DNA of 64,000 nt from Sphingorhabdus sp. M41. Its GTDB lineage: Bacteria; Pseudomonadota; Alphaproteobacteria; Sphingomonadales; Sphingomonadaceae. Made by a program: the position numbers and the translations under genes. Where the stretch lies: assembly GCF_001586275.1 (NCBI RefSeq), contig NZ_CP014545.1, forward strand, positions 1,824,501 to 1,888,500, written 5' to 3'. Below, piece by piece: positions 39,755 to 48,579 of the stretch. Position 1 is the first letter of the stretch, and the number at the start of each line of letters is the position of its first letter. Below the pieces are notes generated by a model that worked only from the letters and a program-made list of their open reading frames with translations, was not told the origin of the DNA and made no database searches.

Positions 39755-41173
39755 CTATCGCCTAACGCGGCTCAGACTGCCGGACCAGTCAAGCCGCCGG
39801 GTAACGAACATCAACCCGCCCAGTGCCGCGAATATCAGCAGCGATCCGATCAGCAGCGAGTAAGCCTGCAGGCTGAGCAATATATAGATCGCGCCATAGA
39901 GGCCTGCGAGCAATCCGCCGACCAGGCCTGCCCTTCGCCAGCTCGCCAGTACCGAGGCCGAATAAGCGGTGATCAGCCCGATCGTGGCTGCCGACGCCGC
40001 CACAAAGGCCAGCGCAAAGCCGATGATTTCGGCAAAGGCCAGCAGCAGCACGAAGAACAATACCAGCGCCGCCCCGATCAATATATATTGCACCGAGGAT
40101 ATGCTCACCCCGCCGATCAGGTCGAACAGCAGGAATGCGACAAAGGTAAAGCCGATGATCAGAAAACCATATTTGGCCGCCCGGTCCACCTGGCCGTAAA
40201 GATCAACCGGCTGGATCAGATGCACCGTGGCGCTGGCGGCAACAGCGCCCCCGTCAGGTTCGAAATGAACCATAGGCCCCGTCCTTCCGGGGTTCACTTG
40301 ATGCCCCACTTGCATGGAAACCAGAGAGCTTCCCAGAGCAAGGTTGGTGATCAAATATTTCGCCTCGAAGCCCTTGGCCGTTACTTTGGTCTCCTCCGCT
40401 TCGGGCAGGAAGCTTCCGGTGAAGCTGGGGTGCGGCCATTTTGACTGGACCGTCCATTCTGTCAGTCCGGCATGCGGCGCGATCGTCAGGCTCTCGTTGC
40501 CCTTGAAGCGAACCGCAAAATCTGCCTCCAACCCGCCCTCGATCAAGCCGCTGGCATCGACCCAGGCATAGAAGCCGCTATTGCCGGTTTCGCCGAGGCC
40601 TCTGCCCGGTTTGAGTACCAGCTTCTCGCCGCCCACCGTGACGCTGTTGTCGCCCGCCAGCCCGCGCGCATCGGACAATCCGAACCGCAACTCCGCTCGT
40701 GTGAAATCAATATCCGTGATCGCGATTCCGTCTCGGCCAAAATCATCGGGCAGCCTGAAAACCGCCGATCCGATGACATTGGTATCATAGACAACGACTT
40801 CATATATCGCGCGTTTCTTGGTCCGGGTCTTGAGAGCGCTGTCCAGCTTCACCTTTTCCGGTGCCAGAAAAAACTCGCGTTGCACGATATTGGTGCGGGT
40901 CACGCTCTTGCCGTTCTGCTCGACCGTTTCCTGGAGCGCAACATTATAGGGCAGCACCAGCTTCGGCCCGGCAAACACCTGTTCGCCGCCCCAGCCCGAC
41001 ACGATCGACTGCTGGGCGGTTTCGCTCTGGCTTTGCCGGTCGTAAACCAGCAGCCAAGTGACGAACAACGGGATCGTCAGCAAAAATCCCATCACCAGCA
41101 CCATCATGAATTTTCGACCCGGAGATCGTTCCTCTCGCTCCGAACCGTTTTCGACGTCCATACCATCCATCAT
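39755..41173 (-). CDS. creD: Cell envelope integrity protein CreD
   Basis: Inner-membrane protein of the CreD/CET family, 472 residues. One N-terminal helix (FMMVLVMGFLLTIPLFVTWLLV) precedes a large periplasmic domain (residues about 50-290), then five C-terminal helices (GFLIIGFTFVAFLLFDLIGG, ALVLFFVLLLAFAEIIGFAL and others). Family hallmarks are YDRQSQSETAQQSI and SSVQYILIGAALVLF. In enterics it is controlled by CreBC; no such kinase or regulator is next to it here. The function in this organism is unknown beyond envelope homeostasis. Confidence 0.92.
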   Translation of the reverse strand: MMDGMDVENGSEREERSPGRKFMMVLVMGFLLTIPLFVTWLLVYDRQSQSETAQQSIVSGWGGEQVFAGPKLVLPYNVALQETVEQNGKSVTRTNIVQREFFLAPEKVKLDSALKTRTKKRAIYEVVVYDTNVIGSAVFRLPDDFGRDGIAITDIDFTRAELRFGLSDARGLAGDNSVTVGGEKLVLKPGRGLGETGNSGFYAWVDASGLIEGGLEADFAVRFKGNESLTIAPHAGLTEWTVQSKWPHPSFTGSFLPEAEETKVTAKGFEAKYLITNLALGSSLVSMQVGHQVNPGRTGPMVHFEPDGGAVAASATVHLIQPVDLYGQVDRAAKYGFLIIGFTFVAFLLFDLIGGVSISSVQYILIGAALVLFFVLLLAFAEIIGFALAFVAASAATIGLITAYSASVLASWRRAGLVGGLLAGLYGAIYILLSLQAYSLLIGSLLIFAALGGLMFVTRRLDWSGSLSRVRR

Positions 41174-41300
41174 ATTTCTCCCGCTTCCATGGCAACAAAG
41201 GTTGCTTGCGAGACGCGTGCGTTCGTCTAAACTCGGTCGCTAGACCCTTATGAAAGCTGCGACAAGCAGAGGCGCACGTGCGTCCAATCGAAAGGCCGTT

Positions 41301-42449
41301 ATGAATATCTCGGATTGCCACAATGTGAATGACTTCCGCGCGCTCGCCAGAAAACGCCTTCCCTTTCCGATATTTGACTATATCGACGGCGCGGCGGACG
41401 ACGAAGTCACGCGGCGACGCAACACCGAAGCCTATGAACGCTGCGATCTGGTGCCCAATGTTCTCACCGGCGTCGAAAATATCGACATGAGCACAACCGT
41501 GATGGGACAGAAGCTGGCGATGCCGCTGTTTCTCTCACCCACTGCGCTCCAGCGACTGTTCCACTGGCAGGGCGAGCGCGCGGTAGCCCGGGCGGCGGAG
41601 AAATTCGGAACCTATTTCGGCATTTCCTCGCTGGGCACCGTGAGCATTGAGGAGATCGGAGAGAGCATCAGCACGCCGAAAATGTTCCAGCTCTATGTCC
41701 ACAAGGACAAGGACCTGAACCGGTCGATGGTCGAGCGTTGCAAGGCGGCCAAATTCGATGCGCTTACCCTCACCGTGGATACGATAGTCGGCGGCAACCG
41801 CGAGCGCTGTCTCCGTTCAGGCTTCACCAGTCCGCCCCGGATCACCCCGACCAGCTTCTGGAGCTATGCCGCCAAACCGGCATGGGGACTGAATTACATG
41901 TTCCGCGACAAGTTCGAGCTGTCCAACCTGAAAGACCATGTCTCGGAAGGCACCAGCGTGCCCAATTCCGTCGCGGACTATTTCACCAACATGCTCGACC
42001 AGTCGCTCGACTGGGCCATGGCGGAGGAGATTGCCAAGGATTGGGACGGTGAATTTTGCCTGAAAGGCATCATGTCGGTCGCCGACGCACAGCGAGCAGT
42101 CGATATCGGGGCCACGGCGATCATGGTGTCCAATCATGGCGGACGGCAACTGGACGGCAGCCGCGCGCCGTTTGATCAACTGGCCGAGATTTGCGATGCG
42201 GTCGGCGACAAGCTCGACGTCATCTGCGACGGTGGCATCACCCGCGGCAGCCATGTCTTGAAGGCGCTCAGCGTCGGCGCCAAGGCTTGTTCGGGCGGGC
42301 GCCTCTATCTCTACGCCCTCGCCGCTGCCGGACAGTCGGGGGTTGAGCGAATCCTCGCTTTGCTGCAAGCGGAAATCGAACGCGACATGAAACTAATGGG
42401 CGTCACGGCGGTAGATCAATTGAACCGCGACAATCTGCGATTTCGGTAA
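41301..42449 (+). CDS. lldD: FMN-dependent alpha-hydroxyacid dehydrogenase (L-lactate dehydrogenase-like)
   Basis: Oxidises an L-2-hydroxyacid such as lactate to the oxoacid, feeding electrons to the respiratory chain. 382 residues from ATG 41301, preceded by AAAGG; the longer frame from 41250 is unlikely. TIM-barrel FMN motifs are FPIFDYIDGAADDE, SNHGGRQLDGSRAPFDQL (active-site His and Arg) and CDGGITRGSHVLKALSVGAKA. This is the family core; the substrate could be lactate, mandelate or another 2-hydroxyacid. The next gene starts 22 bp downstream. Confidence 0.92.
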   Translation: MNISDCHNVNDFRALARKRLPFPIFDYIDGAADDEVTRRRNTEAYERCDLVPNVLTGVENIDMSTTVMGQKLAMPLFLSPTALQRLFHWQGERAVARAAEKFGTYFGISSLGTVSIEEIGESISTPKMFQLYVHKDKDLNRSMVERCKAAKFDALTLTVDTIVGGNRERCLRSGFTSPPRITPTSFWSYAAKPAWGLNYMFRDKFELSNLKDHVSEGTSVPNSVADYFTNMLDQSLDWAMAEEIAKDWDGEFCLKGIMSVADAQRAVDIGATAIMVSNHGGRQLDGSRAPFDQLAEICDAVGDKLDVICDGGITRGSHVLKALSVGAKACSGGRLYLYALAAAGQSGVERILALLQAEIERDMKLMGVTAVDQLNRDNLRFR

Positions 42450-42471
42450 CCGGCGCGGTCAGGGGATTGAA

Positions 42472-42963
42472 ATGAAAAATATCGATAAATTTGCCGGCCT
42501 GATACTGGCCCTCACTATTCCGGGAACAGCAGCGCTGGCCCAAAACGGCGCGCAGGAGGACTCTACCCTCGAAGCCGCTGGCAACAAGGTCACCGAGCCG
42601 TTTGACGGCAAGGAAGTTCCGCAAAAGCTGATAGACATTCAGGAGAATCCCTATTCCCTCGGCGGTATGCGTGGATGCGCTGCCATCATCGCCGAAGTGA
42701 GTGAACTCAACGCAGTGCTGGGTCCCGACGTCAATGAAAAGGTCGACAAGAGTCTGGCCAAGAAACGCGAACAGACCGCTGCCCGTGTCGCTGGTAGCGC
42801 GATTGGTTCGATCATCCCGTTCGGCGGTATTATCGGTGAAGTGACCGGTGCCAATGCCGAACGGCGGCGCTATAACGAGGCGGTCTATGCCGGTACCGTC
42901 CGCCGCGGTTTCCTGAAAGGTGTGGGGCTGCAAAAGGGTTGCAAGGCACCGGCGAGACCCTGA
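42472..42963 (+). CDS. Secreted protein with glycine-rich hydrophobic segment, unknown function
   Basis: 163 residues. A signal peptide (FAGLILALTIPGTAALAQ) is followed by an acidic region, a conserved-looking helix (MRGCAAIIAEVSELNAVLG) and a Gly/Ile-rich hydrophobic stretch (AGSAIGSIIPFGGIIGEVTG) like a short glycine zipper, then a basic C-terminus. It lies 22 bp after lldD on the same strand and may be co-transcribed. I do not recognise a named family; periplasmic or outer-membrane-associated location is inferred. Confidence 0.72.
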   Translation: MKNIDKFAGLILALTIPGTAALAQNGAQEDSTLEAAGNKVTEPFDGKEVPQKLIDIQENPYSLGGMRGCAAIIAEVSELNAVLGPDVNEKVDKSLAKKREQTAARVAGSAIGSIIPFGGIIGEVTGANAERRRYNEAVYAGTVRRGFLKGVGLQKGCKAPARP

Positions 42964-42978
42964 CCTGACCGGCAGATA

Positions 42979-43599
42979 TCAGCGGAACGTACCGACAAAA
43001 AACCACAAGGCGATTGCGGCCAGCATCATTGCAAACCCATGCCGCACCAGACGTGTATAAGGACCGGTGATAAGCCAGCCATGGGCGCGGCCAGCGAGCA
43101 GGACAATGATGACGTGGATCGTTGTGGCAATAGCCACATAGGCGATCGATAGTTGTGCCGTCTGCATGGCTACCGTCCCGTTCGGGACAATATGCACTGG
43201 CAGTACAGCGATAAAAAACAACGCCGCTTTCGGATTGAGCAAATTGATGATCAGCCCGCGACGGAAATGCTTCGCCGCTGTACCGTTCTTGTGAAAAGCG
43301 GTCGGAGAGACCTCTCGTTGCGCGCCCCATGCCTCCCACGCCAACCACAGCAGAAAAGCCGCTCCGGCATAGCGCAACAGGTTGAATATCAACGGCGAAG
43401 CATGCGCCAGTTGTGCCAGCCCCAGTGCCGATGCGGCAGCAATCGTGGCCAGCCCCAGACCGATACCGGCGGTAGCCGCAAAACCTGCACGCCTGCCCTC
43501 GCTGGCGCTAAGCAAAGCCAGCCAGCCCATGTTCGGACCGGGCGTCAGTTCGACCAGCAGTACGACGAGCAGGAATGAGGGGAGCATTGGCGCGAGCAT
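42979..43599 (-). CDS. LysE family amino acid exporter
   Basis: Inner-membrane exporter of amino acids or homoserine lactone-like compounds, 206 residues. Five to six hydrophobic helices. The family N-terminus appears as LLVELTPGPNMGWLALLSAS, then GFAATAGIGLGLATIAAA, and the conserved RGLIINLLNPKAALFFIAVLP. It converges with the preceding secreted protein gene and is divergent from the DUF559 gene. The substrate cannot be told. Confidence 0.92.
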   Translation of the reverse strand: MLAPMLPSFLLVVLLVELTPGPNMGWLALLSASEGRRAGFAATAGIGLGLATIAAASALGLAQLAHASPLIFNLLRYAGAAFLLWLAWEAWGAQREVSPTAFHKNGTAAKHFRRGLIINLLNPKAALFFIAVLPVHIVPNGTVAMQTAQLSIAYVAIATTIHVIIVLLAGRAHGWLITGPYTRLVRHGFAMMLAAIALWFFVGTFR

Positions 43600-43731
43600 C
43601 GGGCTGCTTCTATCGGGATTGGCCGGTGGCGGGAAGTGGTTGGAAGGTTTTGCGAAGAATATTTAACAGTTTCAGCCTGTCGTGCCGGTGTTGGCTGGTA
43701 TCGGCTCTACCACTGCCCTAACATCACCCAA

Positions 43732-44130
43732 ATGAAACGAGTTCCCGAAAAGCTGACTCGGAATGCCCGAAACCTGAGGAAGAATGCCACTCCGGCCGAG
43801 CGGAGATTGTGGGATATTTTGTGCCGATATCGTCCGCGATTTACACGGCAACTACCAATACCTCCATATATTGTGGACTTCGCACATCGAAAGGCCAAAA
43901 TTGTCATAGAACTGGACGGAAGCCAGCATTTGGACAGCAAGAAAAAGGATCTCGTTCGCACCGAATATCTGGTCAAACGTGGCTGGAAGGAGCTCAGATT
44001 CTGGAATAACGAGGTGATGGAGAACACTGAAGGCGTCGCTGAGCTAATATTGAATACAGTCTCCGAACGGCTTGGCGGTAAAAGACCTGAGGCCCTCCCA
44101 CCTCGGAAACGAAAGCCCAAACCGGAATAG
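43732..44130 (+). CDS. DUF559 endonuclease-like protein, copy 1
   Basis: 132 residues from ATG 43732. It has the DUF559 domain, related to very-short-patch repair and PD-(D/E)XK nucleases: LRKNATPAERRLWDIL, RQLPIPPYIVDFAHRKAK (Asp), IVIELDGSQH (ExD pair) and a long C-terminal helix. The last 20 residues are basic and proline-rich. Nuclease activity has not been shown for most members. Its stop is 8 bp before a two-hairpin repeat at 44138-44235, and a paralogue at 62529-62939 is also bracketed by such repeats, which suggests a shared mobility history. Confidence 0.88.
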   Translation: MKRVPEKLTRNARNLRKNATPAERRLWDILCRYRPRFTRQLPIPPYIVDFAHRKAKIVIELDGSQHLDSKKKDLVRTEYLVKRGWKELRFWNNEVMENTEGVAELILNTVSERLGGKRPEALPPRKRKPKPE

Positions 44131-44137
44131 TAGTTCG

Positions 44138-44235
44138 ACCCACCCCCAACCCCTCCCTGGCCAGGGAGGGGAGCAAGAGTGATCTGTTTTGCGTTACATG
44201 TCCCCCTCCCTGAAAGGGAGGGGCTAGGGGTGGGT
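44138..44235. repeat. Two-hairpin GC-rich palindromic repeat (REP/BIME-like) after DUF559 copy 1
   Basis: Hairpin 1 is CCCCTCCCTGG (44150-44160) followed at once by its reverse complement (44161-44171). Hairpin 2 is CCCCTCCCT (44203-44211), GAA, AGGGAGGGG (44215-44223). Outer ACCCACCCC and GGGGTGGGT make the whole element an imperfect inverted repeat. Same architecture as the repeats at 62373-62483 and 62946-63056, with a different spacer. The rest of the 206-bp gap before sdhA shows no gene and no sdhB remnant. Confidence 0.85.
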
Positions 44236-44336
44236 GACGAGCGTCAGCGAGTTCACGCTTTAGCTTTCCGCAATTTCACCTACCGCGACATAATTCGATA
44301 GGACCTATTGATCAGCTCAGCCCAATTCCAAATCTA

Positions 44337-46154
44337 TCAATAAACCCGCTTCTTCGGCTCCACATAGGTCGCTTCGTCGGTCAGCGTATAATCATGCACC
44401 GGACGGTAGCTGATTTCGCTCTTGCCGCCCTTGCCGCCCCAGCCTTCGAAGGTGATGACGGTGTGCTTCATCCATTCCTTGTCGTTCCGGTCTTCATAAT
44501 CCTCGTGCATATGCGCGCCGCGGCTTTCCTTGCGGTTGGCAGCAGCCTTGATCGTGACCATCGCCTGGCTCATCAGATTGTCGAGTTCGAGCGTCTCGAT
44601 CAGATCGGTGTTCCAGATCAGCGAGCGGTCTGTCACGCCGACATCGGCGAGTTTCGCATTGACCTTGTCCATCGCGGCAACGCCCTCTTCGAGCAGCTTG
44701 TTGTCGCGAAACACGGCGGCGTGTGCCTGCATCGTCTTCTGCATTTCAAGACGCAGGTCGGCGGTCGGGATCGAGCCCTTGGCGTTGCGGAAATGGTCGA
44801 GACGCTGCAGCGCCAGATCGGCGCTATCCGCAGGCAATGGCCGGTGCGAGGCGTTCGGCACCAGCTTTTCCTTGAGCCGCAGACCGGTCGCGCGGCCGAA
44901 GACCACCAGATCGATCAGCGAGTTGGAACCCAGACGATTGGCGCCGTGCACCGAAACGCAGGCCGCTTCGCCAACGGAATAGAGGCCCGGGACGATCGCG
45001 TCCGGATCATCCGCCGTCGGATTGATCACTTCGCCATGATAGTTACAGGGTATGCCGCCCATATTATAATGGACCGTCGGCACAACCGGCAAAGCTTCGC
45101 GGGTCAGGTCGACGCCGGCAAAGATCTTGCCGGTTTCGGTAATTCCCGGCAGCCGTTCGGCCAGCACTTCGGGCGCAATATGGTCGAGATGGAGATAGAT
45201 ATGATCCTTCTCCGGCCCGACGCCGCGGCCTTCGCGGATTTCGGTCGCCATGCAGCGCGAGACAACATCGCGGCTGGCCAGATCCTTGGCGCTCGGCGCA
45301 TAGCGTTCCATGAACCGCTCGCCTTCGCTGTTGGTCAGATAACCGCCCTCGCCGCGTGCGCCTTCGGTAATCAATACGCCCGCGCCGTAGATACCTGTCG
45401 GGTGAAACTGGACAAATTCCATGTCCTGCAAAGGCAGTCCGGCGCGCAGCACCATGCCGCCGCCGTCACCGGTGCAGGTATGGGCAGAGGTCGCGCTAAA
45501 ATAGCAGCGGCCGGAACCGCCGGTCGCCAGAACGACGGCGTGGCTGCGGAACCGGTGGATCGAACCGTCTTCGAGGCACAGAGCGATCACGCCCCGGCAC
45601 TCGCCGTCTTCCATGATCAGGTCGATGGCGAAATATTCGATGAAGAAATCCGCGTCATATTTCAGGCTCTGCTGATAGAGCGCGTGCAGCATGGCGTGGC
45701 CGGTACGGTCGGCCGCAGCGCAGGTGCGCTGGACCGGAGGCCCCTCGCCCATATTCTGCATATGGCCGCCGAACGGACGCTGGTAGATGGTACCGTCCTC
45801 GTTGCGCGAGAAAGGCACGCCGGCATGTTCCAGCTCGTAAACCGCCTGCGGCGCTTCGCGCACCAGATATTCGATCGCGTCCTGGTCGCCGAGCCAGTCG
45901 GAGCCCTTGACCGTGTCATACATATGCCACTGCCAGTGATCCGGCGTATTGTTGCCCAGCGATGCGGCAATACCGCCCTGCGCCGCAACCGTGTGCGAGC
46001 GAGTCGGGAAAACCTTGGTGATGCAGGCCGTTTTCAGGCCCGATTCCGCAGCGCCCATGGTGGCGCGCAGGCCGGAGCCGCCGGCACCGACAACCACGGT
46101 GTCATAGCTATGGTCGATAATCTTGTAAGCAGGCTGGGTGGATTGTTCAGTCAT
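44337..46154 (-). CDS. sdhA: Succinate dehydrogenase flavoprotein subunit
   Basis: Catalytic subunit of complex II, oxidising succinate to fumarate with covalently bound FAD. 605 residues, normal length. The FAD-binding motif [20 protein letters not shown] is near residue 20, and [13 protein letters not shown] contains the flavin-linked His. Active-site segments are [31 protein letters not shown] and the Arg region [15 protein letters not shown]. The start shares a base with the sdhD stop (TAATG). The iron-sulfur subunit gene is not next to it, which is unusual. Confidence 0.97.
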   Translation of the reverse strand: MTEQSTQPAYKIIDHSYDTVVVGAGGSGLRATMGAAESGLKTACITKVFPTRSHTVAAQGGIAASLGNNTPDHWQWHMYDTVKGSDWLGDQDAIEYLVREAPQAVYELEHAGVPFSRNEDGTIYQRPFGGHMQNMGEGPPVQRTCAAADRTGHAMLHALYQQSLKYDADFFIEYFAIDLIMEDGECRGVIALCLEDGSIHRFRSHAVVLATGGSGRCYFSATSAHTCTGDGGGMVLRAGLPLQDMEFVQFHPTGIYGAGVLITEGARGEGGYLTNSEGERFMERYAPSAKDLASRDVVSRCMATEIREGRGVGPEKDHIYLHLDHIAPEVLAERLPGITETGKIFAGVDLTREALPVVPTVHYNMGGIPCNYHGEVINPTADDPDAIVPGLYSVGEAACVSVHGANRLGSNSLIDLVVFGRATGLRLKEKLVPNASHRPLPADSADLALQRLDHFRNAKGSIPTADLRLEMQKTMQAHAAVFRDNKLLEEGVAAMDKVNAKLADVGVTDRSLIWNTDLIETLELDNLMSQAMVTIKAAANRKESRGAHMHEDYEDRNDKEWMKHTVITFEGWGGKGGKSEISYRPVHDYTLTDEATYVEPKKRVY

Positions 46155-46543
46155 TATGCTACCACTCCGGTAAAGGCTATTTTCGCAACCGAGAAAATTC
46201 CCAGGGCCGCGCCGCCAATGGCGAAAAAGTTGAGCAGGACGATCAGGCCGAATTTGACGCCATGATCAGGAACATAATCCTCGATCAATACCTGCAGTCC
46301 GATGCGCAGATGCCAGAAGATGCTGACCAGCATCAGGATCATCGGCACCGCGACCAGTGGCGAGGACAGCCATTCGATCATCAAGCCATGTTCATATTGC
46401 GGCAGCCGGACGAGCGAGAAGACCAGCCACAGCACCAGCAGCAGATTGCTCACCGCTGTGACCCGCTGCACTATCCAGTGATGTGCGCCTTCTTGCGCCG
46501 ATCCGAGGCCGCGTACCCGGCCGATATTGGTTCCTGAACCCAT
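46154..46543 (-). CDS. sdhD: Succinate dehydrogenase membrane anchor subunit
   Basis: 129-residue membrane subunit of complex II. Three helices ([57 protein letters not shown]). [13 protein letters not shown] at the N-terminus and [18 protein letters not shown] are the quinone- and heme-side signatures. It lies 15 bp after sdhC and overlaps sdhA (TAATG). Confidence 0.93.
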   Translation of the reverse strand: MGSGTNIGRVRGLGSAQEGAHHWIVQRVTAVSNLLLVLWLVFSLVRLPQYEHGLMIEWLSSPLVAVPMILMLVSIFWHLRIGLQVLIEDYVPDHGVKFGLIVLLNFFAIGGAALGIFSVAKIAFTGVVA

Positions 46544-46558
46544 GTTCCGATTCCTAAT

Positions 46559-46972
46559 CTAAAGAATATTCTTGGAAACGATGTAGAGCCACATCGCGCC
46601 GGTGGTGAGGATCGCGGCCAGAGGCACTGCGATGGACCACATTTTATTGGTCTGCAATTCATAGCCGGCGCCAGCGTCCAGAACGAAATGGCGCAGGCCG
46701 CTATACATATGCTCGAAAAAGGCAAAGCTCATGCCGACCAGAACGATATAGCCGACATAGCCCCAGTTGAACCAGCTGAGGAAATAGTCATAGCTCTCCG
46801 GACCGGCGGAAATGGCATAAAGCCACCAGACCAGCAATGGCACACCGACCAGCGCCATGCCGTCGCCGGTGACCCGATGAAGGATGGACACCAGCATATG
46901 CGGCCCCCATTTATACACCTGCAAATGCGGTGAAAGCGGTCTGTTCGATGCTGAACCTGATACGCCGGACAT
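46559..46972 (-). CDS. sdhC: Succinate dehydrogenase cytochrome b556 subunit
   Basis: 137-residue heme-binding membrane subunit. RPLSPHLQVYKW and SILHRVTGDGMALVG form the N-terminal signature, HMYSGLRHFVLDAG carries the heme-ligand His region, and three membrane helices are visible. It is first of sdhC-sdhD-sdhA. AGGGGA lies about 5 bp before the start. A short hairpin occurs in its leader at 46993-47010. Confidence 0.95.
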   Translation of the reverse strand: MSGVSGSASNRPLSPHLQVYKWGPHMLVSILHRVTGDGMALVGVPLLVWWLYAISAGPESYDYFLSWFNWGYVGYIVLVGMSFAFFEHMYSGLRHFVLDAGAGYELQTNKMWSIAVPLAAILTTGAMWLYIVSKNIL

Positions 46973-46992
46973 GGTCTTCCCCTGAACAATCC

Positions 46993-47010
46993 CTCCGGGT
47001 GAGACCGGAG
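46993..47010 (-). promoter_or_regulatory. Leader hairpin upstream of sdhC
   Basis: CTCCGG (46993-46998), six bases, CCGGAG (47005-47010) form a 6-bp stem in the presumed 5' leader, 21-38 bp before the sdhC start. A role in mRNA stability or control is possible; the stem is short. The 201-bp gap to the divergent SDR gene shows nothing else clear. Confidence 0.35.
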
Positions 47011-47173
47011 TCTTTGAAATCGAACCATTCCCTTAGCGAAAAGCACGTATCATGCAAACCAGATGCACATGATTTAGACATTTTATTAGTGCAAATATAT
47101 GCGATCGCCATGCAAAGCATGAAATCTGCATCATCCATGGACGCGCGAACCGAGTGGCTCTAATCAATCCGGC

Positions 47174-47887
47174 ATGAGCAAGATAAAAACACATATATTG
47201 GTAACCGGAGCCAGCCGCGGCATCGGCAAGGCCATCGTCGAATCGCTGGATTCGGATAATGTCACGGCCGTTGGCCAGAGCACGACGGGCGAAAATGGCT
47301 TGATTGCCTCGGATTTTTCCAAAGACGGGGCGGCATCACAGCTTTGGGACCAGGCACTCGAAAGGCTCGACGGTCGCATCGACGTGCTGATCAACAACGC
47401 CGGCCTGTTTGAACCGAATCCGCTTGCCGCTGACGACTGGCTGGAAAGCTGGAACCGGACCATGACGATCAATCTGACCGCTTCGGCCGAATTGTGCCGC
47501 CTCGCCGTGCTGCATTTTCAGTCGCGCCATGAACCGGGCCGGATCATCAATATCGCCAGCCGCGCCGCCTATCGCGGCGACAGCCCCGACCACTGGCATT
47601 ATGCAGCATCAAAAGCCGGCATGGTGGCGATGACCAAGACCATCGCCAGAGCCTATGCAAAGGACGAGATACTCGCCTTTGCCATCTGCCCCGGCTTCAC
47701 CATGACCGGCATGGCCGAAGACTATCTGGCCAGCCGTGGCGGTGACAAGTTGCTCGCCGACATTCCGCTCGGCCGCGTCGCCCAGCCGGAGGAAATAGCC
47801 TCGATCGCCCGCTATTGCGCGCTCGATGCCCCGCCGAGCATGACCGGCGCCGTACTCGACGCCAATGGCGCGAGCTTCGTTCGATGA
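47174..47887 (+). CDS. SDR family oxidoreductase
   Basis: NAD(P)-dependent short-chain dehydrogenase, 237 residues. Cofactor motif HILVTGASRGIGKAIV, then LINNAGLFEPN, the catalytic Ser/Tyr/Lys in IASRAAYRGDSPDHWHYAASKAG, and FAICPGFTMTGM. The last residues MTGAVLDANGASF match the usual C-terminus. It overlaps the next gene (ATGA), so the two products may act in one pathway. Substrate unknown. Confidence 0.92.
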   Translation: MSKIKTHILVTGASRGIGKAIVESLDSDNVTAVGQSTTGENGLIASDFSKDGAASQLWDQALERLDGRIDVLINNAGLFEPNPLAADDWLESWNRTMTINLTASAELCRLAVLHFQSRHEPGRIINIASRAAYRGDSPDHWHYAASKAGMVAMTKTIARAYAKDEILAFAICPGFTMTGMAEDYLASRGGDKLLADIPLGRVAQPEEIASIARYCALDAPPSMTGAVLDANGASFVR

Positions 47888-48564
47888 TCGCCCGCGAACT
47901 TTTGGATACCGCCCCCATCCCCGGCGGCGACGAGCTCCGCCTGTTCCGCCGCGAACTCAAGGGTGCGGACGAATATTCGATCATGCTGGGACGGATCGAA
48001 CTGATGAACAGCCGACTCAGCGGATCGGAACAGGCGCTGGCCACCCTTGCCTGCGAACGTCTGGCGGTGAAAAATCCGCGCCTGCTGATCGGCGGCTATG
48101 GCATGGGATTTACCCTGCGCGCCGCCCTGTCGGTCTTGCCGCCGCAGGCGCATGTCGAAGTGGCCGAACTGATCCCCGCCATCGTCCAATGGGCACGCGG
48201 GCCAATGGCGGACCTTTCGCAAAAATGTCTTGAAGACAGCCGCGTGACCATCACCATCGGCGACGTATGCGATGTCATCAACAAGGCAGACGGCGATTAT
48301 GATGCGATTTTGCTCGATGTCGACAATGGTCCCGATGGCCTGACCCATGAAGCCAATGACCGGCTTTACAGTATGGCGGGTCTGGCCACAGCCAAGAAGG
48401 CGCTGCGCTCCAATGGCATATTGTCGGTCTGGTCGAGCGAAGGCGATACCAAATTCACCTCTCGCCTGCACAAGTCCGGCTTTGCCGTCGATGTCAAAAC
48501 CGTCCCCGCGCGCAGCAATGGCAAAGGCGCAAAACACACGATCTGGCTCGCAACCAAAGGCTAG
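47884..48564 (+). CDS. Spermidine synthase-like methyltransferase-fold protein
   Basis: 226 residues, spermidine-synthase-like/SAM-dependent transferase fold. The nucleotide-binding motif is PRLLIGGYGMGFTLRAAL, followed by the acidic HVEVAELIPAIVQW and YDAILLDVDNGP. It lacks an obvious polyamine gatekeeper segment, so it may be a spermidine-synthase relative rather than SpeE. Its ATG lies on the SDR stop (ATGA). True polyamine activity is uncertain. Confidence 0.82.
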   Translation: MIARELLDTAPIPGGDELRLFRRELKGADEYSIMLGRIELMNSRLSGSEQALATLACERLAVKNPRLLIGGYGMGFTLRAALSVLPPQAHVEVAELIPAIVQWARGPMADLSQKCLEDSRVTITIGDVCDVINKADGDYDAILLDVDNGPDGLTHEANDRLYSMAGLATAKKALRSNGILSVWSSEGDTKFTSRLHKSGFAVDVKTVPARSNGKGAKHTIWLATKG

Positions 48565-48579
48565 TGGCCAACATACCGA

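Noticed and set aside
43600-44336. Remnant of sdhB
   Set aside because: Looked for cysteine clusters and frame continuation after sdhA; none found.
44394-46265. A 623-codon open frame on the plus strand opposite sdhA and sdhD
   Set aside because: Antisense to well-supported sdhA, no Shine-Dalgarno and no recognisable motif; a by-product of GC-rich codon use. The same holds for long antisense frames at 28601-30208, 21434-22843 and 16551-17570.
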